Of a DNA stretch of 64,000 nt, positions 15,871 to 23,764 are shown one piece after another; position 1 is the first letter of the stretch; each line of letters begins with the position of its first letter. Origin of the DNA: Kribbella voronezhensis (GTDB taxonomy: Bacteria; Actinomycetota; Actinomycetes; Propionibacteriales; Kribbellaceae); NCBI RefSeq assembly GCF_004365175.1, contig NZ_SOCE01000001.1, forward strand, positions 3,913,403 to 3,977,402. Direction: 5' to 3'. The notes under the pieces were generated by a model. That model worked only from the letters and a program-made list of their open reading frames with translations. It was not told where the DNA came from and made no database searches. The translations under genes were made by a program, and so were the position numbers.

Positions 15871-17187
15871 TCAACTCGTCAGCGGGACGACCTGGTTGGC
15901 GCGCAGCGCCTCGTAGACCTCAGGGTTGTACCTGGCCAGCGTCGCGCGGGCGCGGCGCCGGTACCGCAGGATCTGCACCGTCCCGAGACCCCACAACACG
16001 TACTGGAACGTCAGCGCCCACTTGAAGTCGCCGATGCCTTGCGGAGCGCCACCGGACGACGCGTCCAGCAGTACGCCGACCATGCCGATGCAGATCAGCG
16101 TGGCGATGAACCCGCCGGTGTTGACCATCCCGTTGGCCGCGCCGAACCTGGTCGCCGGGTTGAACGTCCGCGCATAGTCCAGCCCGAGCATCGATCCGGG
16201 ACCACCAGCGGCCTGTACGACGATCAGCAGGAGCAGCACAGGCATCGGGGCACGCCCGGGCCAGAGCAGTACTACGGTCCACATCGTCACGGAGCCCGCG
16301 ATCACCGCCAGCACGATCCACGAGCGATAGAAGGGGAACTTCGCGGCGTACCGGCCGACCAGGGGGCCGTAGCAGAGGCCGGCCAGGACGGGCAGGATCA
16401 GCATGGAGGCCGCTGTCGTCGGCGCGAGCCCCTCGCCGCGGACCAGGAACGGGTAGCCCCAGAGCAGTCCGAAGGTGCTCCCGGAGAAGCTGGTGGTGAA
16501 GTGGGTCCAGAGTCCGAGTCGGGTGCCCGGCTCCTTCCAGGCCCGGCGCAGGTTCCGGCGAACCTCGGTGAGCGATTGCTTCGTCCGGTGCAGCGGCTCG
16601 TCGTACGGGCTGTTGCGGAGCAGGAAGATGACGGCCAGGCCGGTGACCAGGCTCAGTACGCTCGCGCCGGCGAAGGTGGCGGTCCAGCCGAACGCGTTGA
16701 ACGCAGCGGCCATCGGTACGGTCGACACGATCGCGCCGATACCACCGAGCATTCCGGTCGCCTGCGACATCACCGGCTGGCGAAGCGCCGGGAACCACGA
16801 CATCACGACACGCAGGACGCTGATGAAGACGAGCGCGTCGCCGACGCCCAGTACTGCGCGAGCGGCGAGCGCGGCTGGGTAGGAATCGACCAGGCTGAAG
16901 GCGGACTGCGCGACGAAGAGCAGGCCGGATGCGGCGATCAGCAGCCGCCTGGAGCCGTAGCGGTCCAGCAGGATGCCGACTGGGACCTGCATGGCGGCGT
17001 ACACGGTCAACTGGACGACTGTGAAGCTGGCGAGGGCGGACGCGGAGATGTGGAACCGCTCGGCCGCTTGCAGGCCGGCGACGCTCATGGAGCCGCGGTG
17101 CAGGACGGTGACGAGGTAGGTGAAGACAGCGGTCGCCCACACCGCCCAGGCCCGCCGACCGCCCAGGGGGAAGAGGAGCTCGGTCAC
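15871..17187 (-). CDS. MFS transporter
   Basis: 438 residues, 12 predicted membrane helices. The loop motif 'GILLDRYGSRRLLIAASGLL' between helices 2 and 3 is the MFS signature A. The N-terminus ('YLVTVLHRGSMSVAGLQAAE') resembles the ACS/NNP-like MFS uptake carriers. GTG 17187 overlaps the stop of the GntR gene by 4 bp, so regulator and transporter are made together. An FCD-type GntR partner suggests an organic acid or sugar acid as substrate, which is inference. Confidence 0.87.
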   Translation of the reverse strand: MTELLFPLGGRRAWAVWATAVFTYLVTVLHRGSMSVAGLQAAERFHISASALASFTVVQLTVYAAMQVPVGILLDRYGSRRLLIAASGLLFVAQSAFSLVDSYPAALAARAVLGVGDALVFISVLRVVMSWFPALRQPVMSQATGMLGGIGAIVSTVPMAAAFNAFGWTATFAGASVLSLVTGLAVIFLLRNSPYDEPLHRTKQSLTEVRRNLRRAWKEPGTRLGLWTHFTTSFSGSTFGLLWGYPFLVRGEGLAPTTAASMLILPVLAGLCYGPLVGRYAAKFPFYRSWIVLAVIAGSVTMWTVVLLWPGRAPMPVLLLLIVVQAAGGPGSMLGLDYARTFNPATRFGAANGMVNTGGFIATLICIGMVGVLLDASSGGAPQGIGDFKWALTFQYVLWGLGTVQILRYRRRARATLARYNPEVYEALRANQVVPLTS

Positions 17188-17915
17188 TGCACGCCCCGCA
17201 GATCTGTCGCGGCGACGTGGATGTGGGCGATGACGAGCTCGCGGAACCGCTTGGCGCTGTTCCCGCAGAGGGCGTCGATCATCTCCTGGTGCGCGGCGAC
17301 GGACTTGTCCATCCGGGCCGGCTGCACCTCGATCCCCGGGACGCCCATCCGGACCTGGCGATCGCGGAGGCTGTTGTAGAGCTTGGCGAGGATCTGGTTG
17401 CCGGCGGCACCGACGATGGCCTCGTGGAAGGCCCGGTCGGCCTCCAGGAAGCTCTTCGCGTCGCCGGCCTTCTTGTGCTTGCGCATCTCCTGGACCAGCG
17501 GGACCAGCTTGTCGACCAGTTGCTTGCGTCGCGGCCAGACCTTGGCGGCGGCGTGCGTCTCGATCAACTCGCGCGCTTCGAGGACGTCGTTGATCTCCTG
17601 CGGCAGGACCGGCAGGACCAGCGCGCCCTTCTTCGGGTACAGCTTGACCAGGCCGGACTCTTCCAGGCGCAACAGGGCCTCGCGTACCGGCGTACGGGAG
17701 ACTCCGACTGCTGTCGCCAGCTCTCCTTCGGTCAGCAACTCGCCGCCGGGGTAGACCCGGTCGAGGATCGCTGCCTTGACATACGCGTAGACGCGCTCCG
17801 CTGCCGGGATCCGCTCGGCCGCCGGACCCTCCTCGGCGACGATCCGCGCGATCTCGGTCGTCTCGTCCCCCAGCACCACCCTCGCCGGCTCTTGCTCCGG
17901 CACCCCGCTACTCAA
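17184..17915 (-). CDS. GntR-family regulator, FCD subfamily
   Basis: 243 residues. The winged helix reads 'GELATAVGVSRTPVREALLR' (about 65-85), the classic GntR recognition helix, followed by 'LEESGLVKLYPKKGALV'. The C-terminal FCD domain has the metal/ligand residues in 'FLEADRAFHEAIVGAAGN' and a late His ('VAAHQEMIDAL'). TTG 17915 follows GAGGGTGAGAG; the GTG four codons later is an alternative. It is the first gene of an operon with the overlapping MFS gene and probably controls it from the AT-rich operator region upstream. Confidence 0.9.
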   Translation of the reverse strand: MSSGVPEQEPARVVLGDETTEIARIVAEEGPAAERIPAAERVYAYVKAAILDRVYPGGELLTEGELATAVGVSRTPVREALLRLEESGLVKLYPKKGALVLPVLPQEINDVLEARELIETHAAAKVWPRRKQLVDKLVPLVQEMRKHKKAGDAKSFLEADRAFHEAIVGAAGNQILAKLYNSLRDRQVRMGVPGIEVQPARMDKSVAAHQEMIDALCGNSAKRFRELVIAHIHVAATDLRGVQ

Positions 17916-17944
17916 CTCTCACCCTCACTCATACATCTCGTATC

Positions 17945-17968
17945 TGTGTTGTATCTATCTTACACACA
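17945..17968. promoter_or_regulatory. AT-rich operator/promoter candidate for the GntR gene
   Basis: The window 17935-17968 is sharply AT-richer than its surroundings. It holds inverted repeats TGTGT (17945-17949) with ACACA (17964-17968) and TGTA with TACA inside, plus two GTATCT direct repeats. FCD-type GntR proteins bind short TnGT...ACnA palindromes, so this is the likely autoregulatory site. Confidence 0.45.
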
Positions 17969-18077
17969 TCAGGATGACGGCTCCGGCTGGTCCATTCGGT
18001 CACGTTTCCGAGCCGCTCGCCGTCAGTGAGGAGCGAACGAGCCCTGAGGGCAGGACTCCCGACCTGAAAGAGCAGTC

Positions 18078-20255
18078 ATGACCAGACATCGAACCTCCGG
18101 AGCGCCGCCGAGCCCTTCCACCGCGGGTACCTTCGCCCGCACCTACGCGCGGGTCGTGGCCGGCCGCCGGACCAAATGGGCCGTCCTCGTGCTCTGGGTG
18201 CTACTCATCGGCGTCGGCGGATCACTGGCGGCGAAGCTCGGCGACGTCCAGAACAACGAGGCGGAGACCTGGTTGCCGACGAACGCGCAGGCGACCAGGG
18301 CGGTGAAGATCGCCGAGGACTACTTCCAGGACAAGGGGCGGGTCGGCGCGGTCGTCGTCTACGCCCGCGAGGACGGCCTCACCGACGTCGACCTCGCCAA
18401 GGTGAACGCCGACCGGCAGAGGTTCGTGGCGAACTCGCTCGCGGCTGCCGACGTACCCCCGGTGACCGTCGCCGCCGATCGGAAGGCCGCGTTCCTCAGC
18501 GTCCCCGTCAAGTCGGACCAGAGCGACAACAGCGTCCTCGGCGACGGGGTGAAGCGCCTGCGCGACGCCGCCGGTCAGGACGCGCCGGCCGGTCTCGACG
18601 TCAAGATCGCGGGCCAGGCCGGAAACATCGCCGACTTCATCGATGTGTACTCCGGTATGGACGGTGCGCTGATGGCCGCCACGCTCGGACTCGTCGCCGT
18701 CTTCCTGCTGTTCACCTATCGCAGCCCGATCCTCTGGCTGATCCCGCTGCTGTCGGTCGGCCTGGCGAGTCAGGTCGCGAGCGCAGTGGTCTATCTGCTG
18801 GCCAAACATGCGGGCCTGACCGTCAATGGCCAGAGCGCCTATGTGCTGGTCGTTCTCGTGCTGGGAGTCGGTACGGACTACGCGCTGCTGCTGATCGCGC
18901 GCTACCGCGAGGAACTGCATCGACAGGAGGACCGGCACGAGGCGATGGAGTACGCGCTGCGCCGCTGCCTGCCCGCCATCACGGCGTCCGCGGCGACGGT
19001 CGGGATTGCCACGATCTGCCTGGTGTTCGGCTCGATGAATTCCACTCGGGGCCTAGGCCCGGTGGTTGCGCTCGGCGTGGTCATCGTCTACTTCGCGATG
19101 ACCACTCTGCTGCCGGCCTTCCTGGTGGTCCTTGGGCGCTGGGTGTTCTGGCCGTTCACCCCGCGCTACTCGGCGGATCACGTGGACTCGAGCGCCGAGA
19201 AGGAGCACGGCTTCTGGGCTCGCGTCTCCGGCTTCGTCGGGCGCCGGCCACGGCCGATCTGGATCGGGGCGACGCTGGTGCTGGTGGCACTGGCATTCGG
19301 AGCGATGTCGCTGTCCACCGGGCAGACCCAGGCAGAGCAGTTCACCAAGAAGGTCGATTCGGTGGCGGGCCAGGACCTGATCGCCCGGCATTTCCCGGCC
19401 GGCTCCTCCGCGCCCGCCGACGTCTACGTCAAGGACGGTGGCGCGACGGCGGCACTCGCCGTGGTCCAGCAGGTGCCTGGCATCACCAGCGCCTCGACCA
19501 TCGCCACCAAGAACGGCTGGACCCGGATCGAGGCCGTTCTGAAGGACGCCCCGGACACCCAGGCCGCCCGCTCGACCGTCGAGCACCTCCGTACGGCGCT
19601 CGCAAGCAACCAGGGTGAGGCAAAGTCGGCGGTGGTCGGCGGCCAGACGGCGGTCGCCCTCGACACCTCCGATGCCCAGAGCGAGGAGGAGAAGCTCCTC
19701 ATCCCGCTGATCCTGGCGGTGGTGCTGATCATGTTGATCATCCTGCTCCGGGCGTTGACGGCGCCGCTCGTACTGCTCTTGTCGGTGGTGCTCTCCTACA
19801 CCGCGGCCGTGGGATCGGCCGCCCTGCTCTTCCACGCCGTCGGACATCCGAGGATCGACCGCGGGCTGCTGCTCTTCGGCTTCCTGTTCCTGGTCGCCCT
19901 CGGCGTGGACTACACGATCTTCTTGATGACCCGGGCTCGCGAGGAGGTCGGCAAGCGTGGTCACCGCGACGGCGTCCTCACCAGCCTCACCGTCACCGGT
20001 GGGGTGATCACCTCGGCGGGATTGGTGCTGGCGGCAACCTTCAGCGTGCTGGCAGCGATCCCGACGGTCGCCTCCCTGCAGCAGGGGCTGCTGGTCGCGG
20101 TCGGCATCCTGCTGGACACCTTCATCGTGCGCAGCCTCCTGATCCCGGCGCTCGCGCTGGAACTCGGTCCGAGGTTCTGGCGCCCCGGCCACCCCGAACG
20201 CGCGAAGGCGGATCGCTCCATCGTCTCGCCCGCGGAACCGGCGCGGCTGGGCTGA
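18078..20255 (+). CDS. MMPL-family RND-like exporter
   Basis: 725 residues. Two halves, each with a large extracytoplasmic domain followed by a helix bundle. The first bundle contains 'GVGTDYALLLIARYREEL' and the second 'GVDYTIFLMTRAREEVG', the conserved Asp-Tyr motifs of MMPL proteins that carry the proton. MMPL proteins export lipids or hydrophobic compounds across the membrane. It is divergent from the GntR gene and may share its control region. No co-transcribed partner is visible; the next gene downstream is broken. Confidence 0.92.
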   Translation: MTRHRTSGAPPSPSTAGTFARTYARVVAGRRTKWAVLVLWVLLIGVGGSLAAKLGDVQNNEAETWLPTNAQATRAVKIAEDYFQDKGRVGAVVVYAREDGLTDVDLAKVNADRQRFVANSLAAADVPPVTVAADRKAAFLSVPVKSDQSDNSVLGDGVKRLRDAAGQDAPAGLDVKIAGQAGNIADFIDVYSGMDGALMAATLGLVAVFLLFTYRSPILWLIPLLSVGLASQVASAVVYLLAKHAGLTVNGQSAYVLVVLVLGVGTDYALLLIARYREELHRQEDRHEAMEYALRRCLPAITASAATVGIATICLVFGSMNSTRGLGPVVALGVVIVYFAMTTLLPAFLVVLGRWVFWPFTPRYSADHVDSSAEKEHGFWARVSGFVGRRPRPIWIGATLVLVALAFGAMSLSTGQTQAEQFTKKVDSVAGQDLIARHFPAGSSAPADVYVKDGGATAALAVVQQVPGITSASTIATKNGWTRIEAVLKDAPDTQAARSTVEHLRTALASNQGEAKSAVVGGQTAVALDTSDAQSEEEKLLIPLILAVVLIMLIILLRALTAPLVLLLSVVLSYTAAVGSAALLFHAVGHPRIDRGLLLFGFLFLVALGVDYTIFLMTRAREEVGKRGHRDGVLTSLTVTGGVITSAGLVLAATFSVLAAIPTVASLQQGLLVAVGILLDTFIVRSLLIPALALELGPRFWRPGHPERAKADRSIVSPAEPARLG

Positions 20256-20310
20256 TGCAGGAGTCACAGGTGGCGGGTCATGGGGGCGACAGTTCGAGCG
20301 AGGAGAAGCC

Positions 20311-20744
20311 ATGAAGTTGCCCATCCTGGTGACCGGCGGCACGGGCACCCTGGGACGACTGGTCGCGCGGCTGAGCGACGCGGGCGCGCGGAAGTCCGCG
20401 TGCTCAGGGCCAGATCACCAGTTACAAGGTGACGCCAGGCTCGACCGATGACGACACCGAAATGCCGGCCGGCGCTCGGGGTGGTGGAGGCGTCCGGCCG
20501 GCGCCGGCGGGCGCTGGACGAGCCGGCCGGACGGGTGCCGGATCTGGTCGGGCCGGAGGAGACCGACGCGGTCGCGATGATCCGGGTTATCTCGAGGCGG
20601 TTCACCAGGGCGCTCGCGTGGTACCGGTGTGGATGCCGGGATCGGGAAGATTCGCTCCGGCGGGTTGCTGCCTCGAGGACCGGTGGGTTCCTACACCACA
20701 GGCCGGTCAGCTGGCAGCAGTTCCTGGCGAGAAGGCTCGGCTGA
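20311..20744 (+). pseudogene. Decayed NmrA-like NAD(P)-binding gene
   Basis: The start is intact: GAGGAG then ATG 20311 and 'MKLPILVTGGTGTLGRLVAR', the Rossmann glycine motif of NmrA-like SDRs. Homology then breaks: after 'DAGA' the expected 'EVRVLRA' continues in another frame. The C-terminal parts are found in different frames: 'YLEAVHQGARVVPVWMPG' in one and 'SWQQFLARRLG' (family ending) in another, closing at the TGA 20742-20744. Family members have about 250 residues (750 bp); only 434 bp remain, so an internal deletion of roughly 300 bp plus at least two frameshifts is indicated. Confidence 0.75.
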
Positions 20745-20751
20745 CAGTGGG

Positions 20752-20873
20752 TGTGGACAACGGGTGTCAACAGGCGAGCTGCGCCTGGATCGGCTGCTGA
20801 CTCCACAACTTGTCCACCTGTGGAGCCCGCTTGTCCACGGGTTATCCACAGGGCCTTCCACAGCTGTGGGCAA
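20752..20873. promoter_or_regulatory. Cluster of DnaA-box-like sites
   Basis: Five 9-mers match the DnaA box in 122 bp: TGTGGACAA (20752-20760, exact reverse of TTGTCCACA), TTGTCCACC (20810-20818), TTGTCCACG (20831-20839), TTATCCACA (20842-20850, exact) and TGTGGGCAA (20865-20873, 8 of 9). No AT-rich unwinding element and no dnaA or dnaN gene is near, so this is not an ordinary oriC. It lies upstream of the subtilase gene. Confidence 0.6.
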
Positions 20874-21027
20874 GGGGTTGGCGGCGGAGTGTGACAGTGG
20901 GGACTGTGGGTAGTGGGGAATGCAGGGTTTCCCGTGTCTTGGGTGGCCAGGAGTCGTTGGGGTCACTAACCGTCCTAGAGTCGGCCGGAGCGTTTCCGTT
21001 CACTCGCTGTCGCCCCGAGGAGAGAGT

Positions 21028-22485
21028 GTGTCCCGAACCTTTGGTATCCGCCGGCTGAGTGCCGGACTGGCCGTCGCCGCGTTGGCGATCACCACGGCCG
21101 GCGCTGCAACCGCCGCACAGGCGTCGCCGTACGCGGCGGCCGGCGCGACCACTGCAGCCGCCGAGCCTGGTGTGCTGATGAACTACGTGGTGAACACGAA
21201 GGCCAGTCCGGGGCATGTGCGAAAGGTCGTTGCCGCGGTCAAGGCCGCCGGTGGCACCGTGGTGCAGGCGTACGACGAGATCGGCGTAGTGGTCGCCCAG
21301 TCGACCAACCCCGACTTCCGTACCGACGTACGGGCCGGCCGCAACGGTCGCGAGGTCCAGTCGGTCGGGGCCACCCGGACCGCCGCCGTCAGCGAGGGCC
21401 CGGTCGGCTCCGCTGCCGCCAAGCTCACCTCGGCCAAGGGGATGATGGCCGGCCAGGCCGCGCCGGTCGCCGACCCGCGCGAGGCCGAGCAGTGGGACAT
21501 GAAGCAGATCAAGGCCGACCAGGCGCACGAGGTCACCGACGGTTCGCGCCGGGTGCTGGTCGGGATCAACGACAGCGGTGTGGACGACACGCACCCGGAC
21601 CTGGCGCCGAACTTCGACGCCCGCGACTCGGTGAACTGCATCAACAACGGCGTACCCGACACCACGGCCGGCGCCTGGCGGCCGACCACCAGCCCGCACG
21701 GCACGCACGTGGCCGGCACCGTGGCCGCCGCCCGGAACGGCATCGGCATCGTCGGGGTCGCGCCGGGCGTCCGGATCGCCTCGGTGAAGGTCGTGAACGA
21801 CGACGGGTTCATCTACCCGGAGTACGCGATCTGCGGTTGGATCTGGGCCGCCGAGCACCACATGGACGTGACCAACCACAGCTACTACATCGACCCGTGG
21901 GAATTCTGGTGCAAGGACAACGGCGACCAGGGCGCCGTCCAGGAGTCGGTACGGCGTGCTGTCGCGTTCGCCACCAAGAAGGGCGTGTTGTCCGTCGCGG
22001 CGGCCGGTAACTCGAACTACGACCTGGCCAACAAGACCACCGACAACGGCAGCCCGGACGACAGCACTCCGGCACCGCGCCAGATCGACAACAGCTGCCT
22101 CGACCTGCCGACCGAACTGCCCGGCGTGATCACGGTCGCCAGCACCACTCAGACGAGGGCGCGGAGCAGCTTCTCCAACTTCGGCCTGAACAAGATCGAC
22201 GTCGCGGCTCCTGGTAGCGGCATCCTGTCCACCCTTCCGGGCGGCGGCTACGGCACCATGAGCGGTACTTCGATGGCGTCGCCGCACGTCACCGGCGTGG
22301 CAGCCCTGATGAAGTCGGCCCACCCGTGGTGGACCCCGCGCGACCTCGAGAAGGCCCTCCGCAAGGAAGCCGACGACACCGCGTGCCCGACCACCCCGGA
22401 CGCCCGCTGCACCGGCACCACCGCCAACAACGCCTTCTTCGGCGAAGGCATCGCAGACGCCCTCGACGCAGTACACCGCCCCTGA
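21028..22485 (+). CDS. Secreted subtilisin-like serine protease (S8)
   Basis: 485 residues from GTG 21028, with GAGGAGAG 4 nt upstream. A signal peptide (about 1-35, ending near AQAS) is followed by a propeptide of about 120 residues that resembles an I9 inhibitor-type fold. The catalytic triad is complete: Asp in 'INDSGVDDTHPDL', His in 'SPHGTHVAGT', Ser in 'SGTSMASPHVTG'; the oxyanion Asn is in 'AAAGNSNYD'. It should be exported and self-processed, acting on extracellular proteins. Cys residues in the catalytic domain may form disulfides. The leader contains the DnaA-box cluster, and a strong hairpin follows the stop. Confidence 0.94.
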   Translation: MSRTFGIRRLSAGLAVAALAITTAGAATAAQASPYAAAGATTAAAEPGVLMNYVVNTKASPGHVRKVVAAVKAAGGTVVQAYDEIGVVVAQSTNPDFRTDVRAGRNGREVQSVGATRTAAVSEGPVGSAAAKLTSAKGMMAGQAAPVADPREAEQWDMKQIKADQAHEVTDGSRRVLVGINDSGVDDTHPDLAPNFDARDSVNCINNGVPDTTAGAWRPTTSPHGTHVAGTVAAARNGIGIVGVAPGVRIASVKVVNDDGFIYPEYAICGWIWAAEHHMDVTNHSYYIDPWEFWCKDNGDQGAVQESVRRAVAFATKKGVLSVAAAGNSNYDLANKTTDNGSPDDSTPAPRQIDNSCLDLPTELPGVITVASTTQTRARSSFSNFGLNKIDVAAPGSGILSTLPGGGYGTMSGTSMASPHVTGVAALMKSAHPWWTPRDLEKALRKEADDTACPTTPDARCTGTTANNAFFGEGIADALDAVHRP

Positions 22486-22488
22486 ACA

Positions 22489-22524
22489 GAGCCAGGGGAT
22501 CCTCCGCCCAGGACCCCCTGGCTC
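22489..22524 (+). terminator. Terminator of the subtilase gene
   Basis: A 15-bp stem (22489-22503 with 22510-22524) with one mismatch and a 6-nt loop starts 3 bp after the stop codon. Confidence 0.85.
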
Positions 22525-22550
22525 CTACCCCGCCGAAGTACACGGCAAGC

Positions 22551-22584
22551 CTGTAGCCCCGAGTTGGAAGGCTCGGGGCTACAG
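22551..22584 (-). terminator. Terminator of the tandem DinB genes
   Basis: A perfect 13-bp stem CTGTAGCCCCGAG/CTCGGGGCTACAG with an 8-nt loop lies 7 bp beyond the minus-strand stop at 22592, back to back with the subtilase terminator. Confidence 0.85.
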
Positions 22585-22591
22585 GTCGGTG

Positions 22592-23095
22592 TCAGCCGGT
22601 TCTGCCGTCGAGGAGCTCTCGGAGGATGTCGAGGTGGCCCAGGTGGCGGGCTGTTTCCTCGATCATGTGGCAGAGGATGAATCGCACTGACGCCTGGGCC
22701 CCTGTGGGGTCCGGTGCGCGTTGTACGTCGTCGAGGGAGAAGCGGGCGACGATCTCGTTCGATCGAGCGCATTCCTCTTCGTACTCGTCCAGCAGGCGGG
22801 CCAGCGGGACGCCGTCCACCATCATCTCCTCGTTCCGCGGACCGCCTTCGGTCCACGGTGTCTGGCCGGTGTCCGGGACGCCGAGCAGGTCCTCGTGGAA
22901 CCAGGAGTACTCGATCCAGCGCATGTGCGACACGATCCCCGCGATCGTCATCAACGGCGAGGTCGGCAGCAGTTTGCGGTAGGCGTCAGCTTCGCTCAGC
23001 CCTTCGCACTTGCCGCGGACGAGCGACCGCTGCAGATCGAGCCAGCCGATCAGCTGGGTCCGCTCGTCGCCGGTCAGCGGTGGCCGGCCCGTCAC
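22592..23095 (-). CDS. DinB/DUF664-family protein, second copy
   Basis: 167 residues from GTG 23095, which overlaps the preceding stop by 4 bp (GTGA). DinB-fold four-helix proteins carry a three-His metal site; here 'HMRWIEYSW' and 'CHMIEETARHLGHLD' supply the His residues. The protein matches its upstream neighbour along its whole length (identical runs include 'RKLLPTSPLM', 'GVPDTGQTPWTE' and 'ECARSNE'), so the pair arose by tandem duplication. In actinomycetes relatives are mycothiol- or bacillithiol-linked transferases, but a specific reaction cannot be assigned. Confidence 0.86.
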   Translation of the reverse strand: MTGRPPLTGDERTQLIGWLDLQRSLVRGKCEGLSEADAYRKLLPTSPLMTIAGIVSHMRWIEYSWFHEDLLGVPDTGQTPWTEGGPRNEEMMVDGVPLARLLDEYEEECARSNEIVARFSLDDVQRAPDPTGAQASVRFILCHMIEETARHLGHLDILRELLDGRTG

Positions 23096-23622
23096 TCGGG
23101 CGCCTTGGTGTAGCTGGTCGTACCGTCCAGCAGTTCGCGGATGATGTCGAGGTGACCCAGATGCCGCGCGGTCTCCTCGATCATGTGGCACAGGATGTAC
23201 CGCAACGAGGCGGCTTCCCCCTTGGCGACGTACGGGCCCTTCTCCACCTCGTCCAGCGACAACCCGGCGATCGTCTCGTTCGACCGGGCGCACTCGGCGT
23301 CGTACTCGTCCAGCAACTGAGCCAGCGGTACGTCGTCGACGAACATCTCCGCGTCGGGATGCCCGTCCTCGGTCCACGGGGTCTGGCCGGTGTCCGGCAC
23401 GCCCATCAGGTTGAGCTGGAACCAGGAGTACTCGTTCCAGCGCAGGTGGGCCACCAGGCCCGCCATCGTCATCAGCGGCGAGGTCGGAAGCAACTTGCGA
23501 TGCGCGTCTTCCTCGCCGAGGCCTGCGCACTTCATCCGGACGAAGGATCGCTGCAGATCCAGCCAGCCGGTCAGTTGGGTCCGCTCGTCAGAGGTCAGCG
23601 GCGGACGGGAAACAACAGTCAT
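23092..23622 (-). CDS. DinB/DUF664-family protein, first copy
   Basis: 176 residues from ATG 23622, preceded by TTGGAG. It opens with 'RPPLTSDERTQLTGWLDLQR' and ends with the His-rich helix 'CHMIEETARHLGHLD'. The likely metal-binding His set is the same as in the second copy, encoded by the next overlapping gene. Co-translation suggests equal amounts or a heterodimer; many DinB proteins are dimers. The family includes thiol-dependent S-transferases and proteins of unknown function. Confidence 0.87.
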   Translation of the reverse strand: MTVVSRPPLTSDERTQLTGWLDLQRSFVRMKCAGLGEEDAHRKLLPTSPLMTMAGLVAHLRWNEYSWFQLNLMGVPDTGQTPWTEDGHPDAEMFVDDVPLAQLLDEYDAECARSNETIAGLSLDEVEKGPYVAKGEAASLRYILCHMIEETARHLGHLDIIRELLDGTTSYTKAPE

Positions 23623-23764
23623 TCAAAGCTCCAAGAAAGAAAGGAGCTGCCCGGGATCTCAGTCGCGGGTGCGACGGGCAGGCAGCACGACGGGAACACT
23701 CGACATCGCGCTCACCTCCCTTCCGTCGCTCGACCGCAACCTTAGCGAAGCCGGGATCGAACAC

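Noticed and set aside
20752-20873. Reading the DnaA-box cluster as the replication origin
   Set aside because: No dnaA, dnaN, rpmH or recF gene nearby and no AT-rich unwinding element; kept as a DnaA-box cluster only.
22285-22856. Arg/Pro-rich frames antisense to the subtilase and DinB genes
   Set aside because: They cross two terminators and show no protein-like pattern.
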